Assembly: GCA_965602635.1 (NCBI GenBank) | Contig: CBFCZU010000173.1 | Coordinates: 1 to 9,053, forward strand | From: CBFCZU01 sp965602635 | Lineage (GTDB): Bacteria > Planctomycetota > Phycisphaerae > SM23-33 | Reading direction: 5' to 3' | DNA length: 9,053 nucleotides | Shown here: piece after piece, positions 1 through 6,930 of the stretch | Layout: every line of letters starts with the position of its first letter | Position numbering within the stretch: the first letter of the stretch is position 1 | Notes under the pieces: model-generated | The model's input: the letters and a program-made list of their open reading frames with translations, nothing else | The model's database searches: none | What the model was told of the DNA's origin: nothing | Made by a program: the position numbers and the translations under genes

Positions 1-914
1 CCGGTCACGTTGACCTGCCCGTTGGCGACCATCTCCAGGAAGTGAGCGGTGTTGCGCCCCTCCGTCCAGCGGACGGACCCCGTCGGCAGGTCCTGGCCGT
101 GCTTTTCGTACTGCAGGTCGTACCGGCCGGGGCCGCCGGCCCGGCTCATGAGCAGGTCCAGCTCCTTGGCGAAGACGTGCTCGCGCGACACGCGGATCTC
201 GCGCCCCCCGCCGACCATGACGATCCGCCCGCGCTCGCGGCAGGCGGCCGCCGCCTGGTCCATCATGGGCGGCTGCAGCGCGGTATTGACGATGACGCCG
301 TCCAGGCCCTCGGGCGCGAACGCACGGGCGGCGGCAGCCAGGTCGTCGCGAGTCGTGTCGACGCAGTGCCCGCAGCCGAGGGCGTCGGCCACCGCCAGCC
401 GCTCGCGCCGCTGGTCCGCGGCCAGGGTCCGGCAGCCCCAGGCGCGAAGGATCTGCTCCTGAAGCTGGCCCAGGATGCCCATGCCGAACACTAGCACGCG
501 GCTACCGGCGCTGAACCGCCCGCGGCGGACGGCGTGCAGGGCGATAGCCCCCAGCCCGCAGAAGGCCGCCTCCTCGAAGGACACGTTGTCCGGCGCGGGG
601 GCGGCCAGGGTCCAGGGCACGGCCAGTCGGGTGGCGTGGCGGGTGTACGGCCCGCCGTAGCAGCCTACCCGCTGCCCGGGCTGGAAGCCGCCGCGGGCCT
701 CCGGGCCGACGCGCCCCACAACGCCCGCCGCCGAATACCCCAGCGAACGGGAGCCCTCAGTCCGCTCGCCCATGGCACGGACCTGGCCTGTCTCCGTGCC
801 CGGCGAGACGGCCGAGGCGCGAACGTCGATCTCGACGGCCGCCGGAAACAACTCCGGATCCTCGGCGTCCTGCCATTGCACCGTGCCGCCGGGCAGCGCG
901 AACAGTTGTTTCAT
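1..914 (-). CDS. Zinc-less medium-chain dehydrogenase (MDR), partial at left edge
   Basis: 304 codons are visible from ATG at 914 down to position 3; the 3' end lies outside the window. The start has a strong Shine-Dalgarno (GAGGAG, 6 nt upstream). The protein begins MKQLFALPGG. Near residues 34-42 it has SAVSPGTET, where zinc dehydrogenases carry the catalytic-zinc cysteine, so zinc looks absent. A GroES-like part (about 1-130) is followed by a Rossmann part with GMGILG at 144-149. The stretch GPGRYDLQYE (261-270) followed by VRWTEGRN (281-288) is typical of the MDR half of 'bi-domain oxidoreductases', where a Gfo/Idh/MocA domain can follow; whether it does here cannot be seen. Likely role: NAD(P)-dependent oxidation or reduction of a sugar, polyol or nucleotide-sugar in the cytoplasm (inference). 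It is divergent from the plus-strand operon, whose first gene is a distant homologue. The substrate is unknown. Confidence 0.88.
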   Translation of the reverse strand, partial: MKQLFALPGGTVQWQDAEDPELFPAAVEIDVRASAVSPGTETGQVRAMGERTEGSRSLGYSAAGVVGRVGPEARGGFQPGQRVGCYGGPYTRHATRLAVPWTLAAPAPDNVSFEEAAFCGLGAIALHAVRRGRFSAGSRVLVFGMGILGQLQEQILRAWGCRTLAADQRRERLAVADALGCGHCVDTTRDDLAAAARAFAPEGLDGVIVNTALQPPMMDQAAAACRERGRIVMVGGGREIRVSREHVFAKELDLLMSRAGGPGRYDLQYEKHGQDLPTGSVRWTEGRNTAHFLEMVANGQVNVT

Positions 915-1121
915 CGGTCGCTCCTCGGCATCCGTTCCTTCGTCCATGCCCCCGCCGGCGCCGAAGGACAACGCCCCGGCCTAGTGCCAAGCTTACCCCA
1001 AACCCGGACCTCTGAGAACATCCGGCGGCCGGCGGTTGATACGGCCGCCCGAATGCGGTAGAAGCCCTGGGCCGGGACGTCCGGCATGTTCTTCTCAGCC
1101 CCGATCAGGAAAGGCTGCCGC
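915..1121. other. Divergent intergenic region between the two dehydrogenase genes
   Basis: This 207-nt gap separates two divergently transcribed genes and should hold both promoters. A plausible plus-strand promoter is visible at 1036-1064. I could not find a convincing -35/-10 pair for the minus-strand gene. The Shine-Dalgarno for that gene lies at about 921-926 and the one for the plus-strand gene at 1107-1114. No clear operator-like inverted repeat was found by eye. Confidence 0.6.
1036..1064 (+). promoter_or_regulatory. Candidate sigma70-type promoter of the plus-strand operon
   Basis: TTGATA (1036-1041, 5 of 6 to TTGACA) is followed by a 17-nt spacer and TAGAAG (1059-1064, 4 of 6 to TATAAT). 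This would start transcription near 1071 and give a leader of about 50 nt before the ATG at 1122. The match is moderate, but the spacing is ideal and the position fits the first gene of the operon. Confidence 0.42.
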
Positions 1122-2156
1122 ATGAAGCGATACCAGGGCAGAGCGGTCGTGTTCACGCGGCCACGGCGGGCGGAGGTCCACGACGGCGTCCGCTTCCCGG
1201 AGATGGACGACGAAGGCGTGGTGATCCGCACACGGTACAGCGTGATTTCTCGCGGGACCGAACTCGACCTGTACACCAATCAGATGCACGGCCGCGGCGA
1301 GAAGGCCCAGCGGTATCCGCTGCTGCCGGGCTACCTGCCTTGCGGGGAGGTGATCGAGGTTGGCTCGAAGGTGAAGCACCTGAAGGTGGGCGACGTGGCC
1401 ATCGGCTCGAACCTGTTTGAGGGATTCGACGATCGCTACTGCTGTGCCTGGGCCGGGCACTGCGAGTACACCGTGGTGAGCCGCCGCAGCCATCCCTGGC
1501 ACGCCGCCGAGCGCGCCCTGAAGGTGCCGGACGGGGTCGAGCCCGCCCACGCGCCGCTGGCGGTGCTGGGGGCGGTCGCCAGGAAGGGCATCGAAACGAA
1601 GGTCCGCCCGCAGGAGGGTGAGACTGTGCTCGTCGTCGGGCAGGGGGTGATCGGCAACTTCGCCGCCCAGCTCTGCCGGCTGGCGGGTGCGCGGGTAATC
1701 GCCGCCGACCTGGAGGAGACGCGGCTGGATGTCTCGCGCCGCTGCGGCATCGAGGAAACGGTGAACGTCTCGGCCGAGCCGCTGGCGGACGCGGTGGCCG
1801 GTCTGACCGAAGGCAAAGGCCCCGAGGTGGTCATCGACGTCACCGGCGAGCCGAAGGTGCTTATGGCGCTCCTCAAGATCGTCCGGGCGGGCGGCCGCGT
1901 TCACGGACAGGGAATGTACCTGGATGAAGTGAGCCTCTACTTCCCGGAGACGCTCTTCGGCCGCGACCTGACGCTGTCGGCCACCTGCGGCGAGCAGCCC
2001 GCCGACGCGGCGGCGGTCCTGGACCTCATGGCCGGCGGGCAGTTGGCCTACGAGCCGCTGCTCAGCGACGTGGTGCCCGTGGCCTCGGCCACGGAAGCCT
2101 ACGAGCGCGTCCATGACCGGCCCGACGAGGTCATGACGCTCGCCCTGGAATGGTGA
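1122..2156 (+). CDS. Zinc-less medium-chain alcohol/sugar dehydrogenase
   Basis: 344 residues, the normal length for this family. ATG 1122 is chosen over the in-frame ATG at 1086 because AGGAAAGG (1107-1114) sits 7 nt upstream and conserved sequence starts here. The GroES-like part covers about 1-150. At 40-47 the protein has SVISRGTE, where zinc enzymes carry the ligand cysteine, and PLLPGYLPCGEV (67-78) replaces the usual GHE segment, so catalytic zinc is apparently missing. This matches the MDR branch around 2-desacetyl-2-hydroxyethyl bacteriochlorophyllide dehydrogenase. The Rossmann part has GQGVIG (173-178), and an Asp (about D196) at the end of the second strand suggests NAD preference. 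It opens a run of four co-oriented genes; the next starts 15 nt downstream and encodes a sugar-isomerase-like TIM barrel, so a sugar or polyol substrate is likely (inference). Confidence 0.92.
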   Translation: MKRYQGRAVVFTRPRRAEVHDGVRFPEMDDEGVVIRTRYSVISRGTELDLYTNQMHGRGEKAQRYPLLPGYLPCGEVIEVGSKVKHLKVGDVAIGSNLFEGFDDRYCCAWAGHCEYTVVSRRSHPWHAAERALKVPDGVEPAHAPLAVLGAVARKGIETKVRPQEGETVLVVGQGVIGNFAAQLCRLAGARVIAADLEETRLDVSRRCGIEETVNVSAEPLADAVAGLTEGKGPEVVIDVTGEPKVLMALLKIVRAGGRVHGQGMYLDEVSLYFPETLFGRDLTLSATCGEQPADAAAVLDLMAGGQLAYEPLLSDVVPVASATEAYERVHDRPDEVMTLALEW

Positions 2157-2171
2157 GGAAAGGAAGCCACA

Positions 2172-2996
2172 ATGCCCAACGACCTCAAGCTGTGCGCCGG
2201 AGCGTGGGGGTTTCGGGAGGTGGAAATTCCCGACTACCTGGCGGCGTGCGGGCGTCTGGGGTTTCGCTATGCCGAAATGAACCTCACCGACGCACCGGGC
2301 ACCCGGCACCTCAGCCCGGAGCCCTCGCGGCAGGACCTGGACGGCATGGCCCGGGCCGAGCAGGCCGCTGGCGTGAAGGTCGTCTGCCTATGCGTGGGCA
2401 ACGACTTCACCACCCCTGACCCGCAGGCCGTCAAGCAGAGCGTCGCTCGGGTCAAGAGCTACGTGGATATGGCCGTGGATTACGGTGTGGAGGCTATCCG
2501 CGTGTTCGCCGGCTGGACGCCGTTCGAGTCGCTCCGCCCGGACAGCTACCGGCGTTGCGCTGCGGCGCTGGCCGAGGTGGGCAGCCATGCCCAGGACAAG
2601 AACGTGCTCATCGCGCTGGAGAACCACGGCGGCCCGACGGCCACCGCCGCCCAGGTGAAGCATCTGCTCGAACTGGCCGATCACCCCAACGTCCAGGCCA
2701 ACTTCGATGGGGGCAACTTCGCCAAGTGCAAAGAGGACCCGCTGGCTGCTTACGGCGTGCTTCGGGGCCGCATCGGCTACACCCATTGGAAGGACGTCCG
2801 CGTTGCCGGGGGCGAACTGGAATACTGCGCCCTCGGCGACGGCATCACCGACTGGACGCCGCTGGTCGAGGCGATACTGGCGGACGGATACGACGGCTAC
2901 TGGGCCATGGAGTACGAGGAGCCGGCCGACGTCGAGGCGGGCATGCAGAAGTGCATTGACGTCGTCACGGCGGCCGCCGGGGCGGCGGGTGCTTGA
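2172..2996 (+). CDS. Sugar phosphate isomerase/epimerase-like TIM barrel protein
   Basis: 274 residues, a usual length for the xylose isomerase-like TIM barrel (AP endonuclease 2) superfamily. ATG 2172 is preceded by the purine-rich AGGAAAGGAAG (2156-2166). Expected metal ligands are all present: E150 in LIALENHGG, D179 in NFDGGN, H205 in YTHWKD and E247 (or E249) in AMEYEE. H152 next to E150 is also typical. Members isomerise or epimerise keto-sugars, dehydrate inosose, or cleave 3-keto-glycosides, using a divalent metal in the cytoplasm. Which reaction applies here cannot be read from the sequence. It follows a dehydrogenase by only 15 nt, so a pathway in which a sugar carbon is oxidised and the product is then rearranged or split is a reasonable inference. 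No signal peptide is seen. Confidence 0.92.
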   Translation: MPNDLKLCAGAWGFREVEIPDYLAACGRLGFRYAEMNLTDAPGTRHLSPEPSRQDLDGMARAEQAAGVKVVCLCVGNDFTTPDPQAVKQSVARVKSYVDMAVDYGVEAIRVFAGWTPFESLRPDSYRRCAAALAEVGSHAQDKNVLIALENHGGPTATAAQVKHLLELADHPNVQANFDGGNFAKCKEDPLAAYGVLRGRIGYTHWKDVRVAGGELEYCALGDGITDWTPLVEAILADGYDGYWAMEYEEPADVEAGMQKCIDVVTAAAGAAGA

Positions 2997-3055
2997 GGGC
3001 TTCCAGCGCCGGCCTCGCGGCCTGGCTGCGGGCGCCGGCCAAGTCCCGGAAGGGC

Positions 3056-3063
3056 GGAGGTGA
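3056..3063 (+). promoter_or_regulatory. Strong Shine-Dalgarno that sets the GTG start of the fusion gene
   Basis: GGAGGTGA is complementary to the 16S rRNA 3' end over eight bases and lies 5 nt before GTG 3069. It overlaps the upstream in-frame GTG (3060-3062). It therefore argues for the downstream start, although the upstream GTG also has a weaker GGAAGGG-like site ahead of it. Confidence 0.6.
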
Positions 3064-3068
3064 AACCC

Positions 3069-5171
3069 GTGGAGAGTCAGTTCACGTGGCAGCAGGCCGA
3101 GCCGGAAAGCCAGGGGATGTCCGGGCCCAGGCTCGAGGCTCTGCGGGACAGCCTGGCGAGCAAGCAGACCACGGGCTTGGTCCTGGTACGGAACGATCGG
3201 ATCGTCTGCGAGTGGTACGCGCCGGATTACGGACCCGACAAGCGGCACTACAATGCCTCCATGGACAAGGCGCTGGTGGCCGGGGTGTCGCTGGCCGTGG
3301 CCATGAGCGACGGGCGGATATCGCCGGACGACCCGGCGTGCAAATACATTTCCGCCTGGAAGGGCCATCCGCAGAAGTCGCAGATCACGATCCGTCACCT
3401 GGCGACGCACTGCTCCGGCATCGAGAACGCCGCCCTGAAGCTGTCGGACGAACAGCGGCGCGCGATCATGGTCGAGGCGGAGATCCGCGGCAGGCACCAG
3501 GCGGACCTGCCCGGCTGGAAGGGGGATTTCTGGAGGCGGGAGCGGAGCCCCTTCCTCATCGCCCGGGACGAAGCGCCGGTGATCTTTCCGCCGGGAAGCC
3601 AGTACGACTACAGCAACCCGGGCATCGGGATGCTCTGCTACGCCGTGGCCGCCAGCCTGCGCGGGGCCCAGCACGAGGACCTTCTGTCCCTGCTGCGGGA
3701 GCGGATCATGCGGGCGATCGGGATCGCCGACGACGACTGGGCTATCGGCTACGGCACTGAATACGAGGCCCAGGGCCTGAAGCTCCACGCCGGCTGGGGC
3801 GGCGGCTCGTACACGGCGCGGGCCATCGCGAGGGTCGGGCGGCTGATGCTCCGCAAGGGCGACTGGCAAGGCCGCCAGCTCATCAACCCGGCGGTGGTGG
3901 AGGCGGCCGTCGGCTACGCCGGCACGCCCATACCGGACCGGACGCTCGACTGCCAGCCGGCGTCCGGCCTGAGCTGGTGGACGAACTGCGACGGTGCGCT
4001 GGCCTGGCTTCCGCGCGACGCCTTCGCCGGCATGGGCGCGGGCAACGAGCTGCTGGTGGTGATCCCCAGGCTGAACATGATCATCGTCCGGCAGGGCGAA
4101 CAGTTCACCGGCCGCTTGTGGGCCGGCGCTGATGAGCATGTGTTCAGGCCGATCATGGAGGCCATTCTTCCGCCCTGCCCCTATAGCCCGGTCATCACGG
4201 GCCTGGAGTGGGCGCCGGCTTCCACCATCGTGCGCAAGGGCTTCAACCACGGCGCCGACGGCTGGCGGACGCGCAACGCCTGCGACAACTGGCCGATCAC
4301 CTGGGCCGACGACGACTGCCTCTACACCGCCTACGGCGACGGCTGGGGGTTCGAGCCGCCCGTGCCGATCCGCCTGAGCATGGGAACGGCCAAGGTGCTG
4401 GACGACCCGCCGGACATCCGGGGCGTGAACGTCCGCTCCGACGCCGAGTGCACCGGCGACGGACCGACCGGCCGGAAGGCGTGCGGCATGCTCATGGTTG
4501 ACGGTGTGATATACATGTGGGTCCGCAACGCCAACAACCACGGCGCCCACAGCCTCCTCGGATGGTCGACCGACCATGCCGAAACCTGGACCTGGGCCGA
4601 CTGGAAGTTCGAGGAGTTCGGCTACTGCACCTTCCTCAACTTCGGGCGGAACTACCAGGGCGCCCGCGACGATTTCGTTTACGTCTATTCCCACGACAAC
4701 CCGAGTGCGTATGTCGGCGCCGACCGGATGATCCTGGCCCGTGCCCCGAAGGAGGCCATCGCGGACCGCACCGCCTACGAGTTCTTCGCAGGCCTGGATT
4801 CCGACGGCGAGCCACTCTGGAGCGAGGACGTCTCGCGGCGGGAGGCCGTCTTCACCCACGCCGGCTGCTGCCTGCGGTCCGGCGTCACATACAACGCCCC
4901 GCTGCGGCGGTACCTCTGGTGGCAGCAGATTCCCAAGGCCCCATACGCCGACACGCGCTTCGACGGCGGGCTGGGCGTTTACGACGCACCCGAGCCATGG
5001 GGACCGTGGACCGCCGTGTACTACACAGAGTGCTGGGACGTCGGTCCGGGCGAGACCGGCAGCTTCCCCACCAAGTGGATGAGCCCCGACGGCAGGACCG
5101 TGCACCTGGTCTTCTCGGGCGGCGACGCCTTCTCCGTCCGAAGGGCCACGCTGACCGTCAGAGATGCCTAG
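3069..5171 (+). CDS. Serine hydrolase (beta-lactamase/CubicO-like) fused to a DUF4185-like beta-propeller
   Basis: 700 residues, about twice a plain CubicO-type protein. I chose GTG 3069 because GGAGGTGA (3056-3063), an essentially perfect anti-SD complement, lies 5 nt upstream; GTG 3060 is the alternative and adds three residues. Residues about 15-365 form a class C beta-lactamase/esterase-type serine hydrolase: S64-M-D-K67 is the SxxK motif with the nucleophile, and Y181-S-N183 is the YxN motif. The third motif, normally H/K-x-G, reads GMGAG (321-325) without the basic residue. Residues about 385-700 form a second domain with DNWPITWADDD (406-416), a repeated aromatic/Asp pattern, and a conserved tail with GPGETGSFPTKWMS and VHLVFSGGD. 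This resembles DUF4185-type five-bladed propellers related to glycoside hydrolase/sialidase folds. No signal peptide or membrane segment is seen, which is odd for such folds. Likely an esterase or amidase acting on a sugar-linked substrate (inference). Confidence 0.87.
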   Translation: MESQFTWQQAEPESQGMSGPRLEALRDSLASKQTTGLVLVRNDRIVCEWYAPDYGPDKRHYNASMDKALVAGVSLAVAMSDGRISPDDPACKYISAWKGHPQKSQITIRHLATHCSGIENAALKLSDEQRRAIMVEAEIRGRHQADLPGWKGDFWRRERSPFLIARDEAPVIFPPGSQYDYSNPGIGMLCYAVAASLRGAQHEDLLSLLRERIMRAIGIADDDWAIGYGTEYEAQGLKLHAGWGGGSYTARAIARVGRLMLRKGDWQGRQLINPAVVEAAVGYAGTPIPDRTLDCQPASGLSWWTNCDGALAWLPRDAFAGMGAGNELLVVIPRLNMIIVRQGEQFTGRLWAGADEHVFRPIMEAILPPCPYSPVITGLEWAPASTIVRKGFNHGADGWRTRNACDNWPITWADDDCLYTAYGDGWGFEPPVPIRLSMGTAKVLDDPPDIRGVNVRSDAECTGDGPTGRKACGMLMVDGVIYMWVRNANNHGAHSLLGWSTDHAETWTWADWKFEEFGYCTFLNFGRNYQGARDDFVYVYSHDNPSAYVGADRMILARAPKEAIADRTAYEFFAGLDSDGEPLWSEDVSRREAVFTHAGCCLRSGVTYNAPLRRYLWWQQIPKAPYADTRFDGGLGVYDAPEPWGPWTAVYYTECWDVGPGETGSFPTKWMSPDGRTVHLVFSGGDAFSVRRATLTVRDA

Positions 5172-5217
5172 CCTGCTCGTTGGCTTCCAGGATGTGCGCC
5201 CCGGAAGGAGTCATGTG

Positions 5218-6630
5218 ATGATGGAGCAGTCTCTCATTCTCTGGGTCGGCCTTGCGTTGGTCAGTGCGGCTGCGGCGGCAACTCCGGCCGCTCGGGGTCC
5301 CGGCGGGCGCATTCAACCCTATGAGAAAAAAACCCGCTACTGGCAGTACAAGGGCAGGCCCGTTCTGTTGCTGGGCGGCAGCGAGGATGACAATCTCTTC
5401 CAGATTCCACATCTCAAGAAGCACCTGGATGAGATGAAGGCCGCCGGGGCGAACTACATTCGCAACACGATGAGCGATCGCAAGGATCGCGGCTTCGAGC
5501 TTTATCCTTTCAAGCCCCTGCCCGGCGGCAAGTACGACCTGTCCCGGTGGAACGATGAGTACTGGACGCGTTTCGCCAACATGCTCCGCTGGACCGCCGA
5601 GCGGGACATCATCGTGCAGATCGAGATCTGGGACCGGTTCGACTACTCCCGCAACAACTGGCCGGGCCATCCGTACAATCCCGCCAGCAATATCAACTAC
5701 ACATCCAGGCAGTCCGGGCTGGCCGGGAAGTATCCGGATCATCCGGGCAGGAACAAACAGCCGTTCTTCTTCACCACGCCGAAGCAGAAGAATAACACCG
5801 TCGTCCTGCCATACCAGCAACGGTTCGTGGACAAGCTCCTGTCATACTCCCTGAAGTACGATCACGTGCTGTACTGCATGGACAACGAGACGTCCGGGCA
5901 GGAGGCGTGGGCGACGTACTGGGCGGAGCATGTCCGGCGGCGGGCCTCCGAGGCGGACAAGCAGGTCTGCGTCACGGAAATGTGGGACGACTGGGACCTC
6001 AAGGCCGCTCGCCACAGGCGCACGCTCGATCATCCCAAGCGGTACGATTTCGCCGACGTTTCGCAGAACAACCAGAAGAAGGGTCAGACGCATTGGGACA
6101 ACTTCCAGTGGGCCCGCCGGCACATCGCCAAGCGCCCGCGGCCGCTGAACACGGTCAAGACTTACGGCGCCGACGGCGGGCGGCATGGCAACACGCGCGA
6201 CGGTGTCGAGCGGTGGTGGCGGCACGTCATCGGCGGGGCCGCTTCGGCGCGGTTTCATCGGCCCGGGTCGGGCCTGGGGCTGTCGAAGCTGGCCGTTGCG
6301 TCGCTCCAGGCCGCCAGGAAACTCGAGTCGCGGATCAAGCTGTGGGACGTGGAGCCGGCCAACGCTCTGCTTGCCGACCGGAGCGACAACGAGGCCTTCC
6401 TCGCCGCCCGGCCCGGCCGGGCTTATGCCCTCTACTTCACCCACGGCGGATCGGTGCGCCTCGACCTGCGGAAGCGCCCTGGCAAGTACGACTTGCGGTG
6501 GATCGACATCACCACCGGCCTGTGGGCCGGACAGGCCTCGCTGACAGGTGGCCGCTGGGTGAGGATCGATGCGCCGGGCAAGGCCGGGTGGGTTGCCGCC
6601 ATCGTCAAGCGCGCAGGCGTCGCAAAGTGA
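5218..6630 (+). CDS. Secreted glycoside hydrolase-like (clan GH-A type TIM barrel) protein with C-terminal collagen-binding-like domain
   Basis: 470 residues. The reading frame is open from ATG 5164, but ATG 5218 is preferred: GGAAGGAG (5203-5210) lies 7 nt upstream and a signal peptide begins there. Residues 1-21 are a short polar start, a hydrophobic core (LILWVGLALVSA) and a run of Ala ending near residue 21, so export by Sec is likely. Residues about 35-350 look like a (beta/alpha)8 glycosidase of the DUF4038 type: GRPVLLLGGSEDD near the start, a helix with MKAAGANYIRNT, and MDNET with N223-E224, the usual Asn-Glu acid/base pair at the end of strand 4. A second catalytic Glu at strand 7 is not obvious. 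Residues about 377-462 resemble the 'putative collagen-binding domain of a collagenase' that often closes such proteins. It starts 46 nt after the fusion gene and is probably in the same operon. The substrate is unknown. Confidence 0.88.
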   Translation: MMEQSLILWVGLALVSAAAAATPAARGPGGRIQPYEKKTRYWQYKGRPVLLLGGSEDDNLFQIPHLKKHLDEMKAAGANYIRNTMSDRKDRGFELYPFKPLPGGKYDLSRWNDEYWTRFANMLRWTAERDIIVQIEIWDRFDYSRNNWPGHPYNPASNINYTSRQSGLAGKYPDHPGRNKQPFFFTTPKQKNNTVVLPYQQRFVDKLLSYSLKYDHVLYCMDNETSGQEAWATYWAEHVRRRASEADKQVCVTEMWDDWDLKAARHRRTLDHPKRYDFADVSQNNQKKGQTHWDNFQWARRHIAKRPRPLNTVKTYGADGGRHGNTRDGVERWWRHVIGGAASARFHRPGSGLGLSKLAVASLQAARKLESRIKLWDVEPANALLADRSDNEAFLAARPGRAYALYFTHGGSVRLDLRKRPGKYDLRWIDITTGLWAGQASLTGGRWVRIDAPGKAGWVAAIVKRAGVAK

Positions 6631-6930
6631 AACGCCGGCTGACAACACGGCCATGCGGGCGGTCATGCGGCGGAGGAACGCGGCCGCCTGGGTGCGCTCG
6701 CCGTCGGGGCTGGCGACATCCGAGCCCTTCTGAAGCAGCGCAGCGTTCGGAGCGATGGAACCCCTGCAGGCTTGACCGGGCCGCAGCGCGGATGCCGAAT
6801 GGTTGCGAATGGTTGCGTTCTGTTGCGTTCCAGCCCCCCGCCCGACGACTGCCTGCCTGCCGCCGACAAGGACGTTGACGAAGCTCCCGCCCGAGTCGAA
6901 GATGCTCGCGAGCAATTCTGAGGAAAAGCG
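6631..6930. other. Intergenic region (300 nt) with short tandem repeats
   Basis: No convincing gene lies here. The only structure I see is the period-10 repeat at 6797-6831 and a Shine-Dalgarno (GAGGA, 6920-6924) for the following gene. No terminator with a T tract follows the glycosidase gene, so read-through into the broken toroid gene is possible. Confidence 0.6.
6797..6831. repeat. Short period-10 tandem repeat (GAATGGTTGC type)
   Basis: GAATGGTTGC occurs at 6797-6806 and again at 6807-6816, followed by the variant GTTCTGTTGC (6817-6826) and GTTCC. Read on the minus strand, the array is GGAACGCAAC followed by AGAACGCAAC and then diverged units. That is close to the GGAACGAAAC unit at the right end of the window, in the opposite orientation. 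Confidence 0.75.

Noticed and set aside
42..1061. Several plus-strand open frames opposite the left dehydrogenase
   Set aside because: The minus-strand reading gives a coherent MDR protein with a Rossmann motif and a good ribosome binding site; the plus-strand frames do not.
1095..2309. A 404-codon open frame on the minus strand opposite the dehydrogenase
   Set aside because: It is antisense to a well-supported gene, with composition typical of a shadow frame and no family features.
2388..5105. A 905-codon open frame on the minus strand opposite the TIM barrel and fusion genes
   Set aside because: It is a GC-rich antisense shadow: low-complexity Arg/Gly/Pro/Val/His-rich protein, no recognisable motifs, and the plus-strand genes have clear domains and ribosome binding sites.
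6631..6756. A minus-strand stretch with high GC3 that reads like protein (for example ERTQAAAFLRRMTARMA)
   Set aside because: It has no start codon with a ribosome binding site, and the same open frame simply continues antisense through the glycosidase gene. It could be a relic of a gene but cannot be supported.
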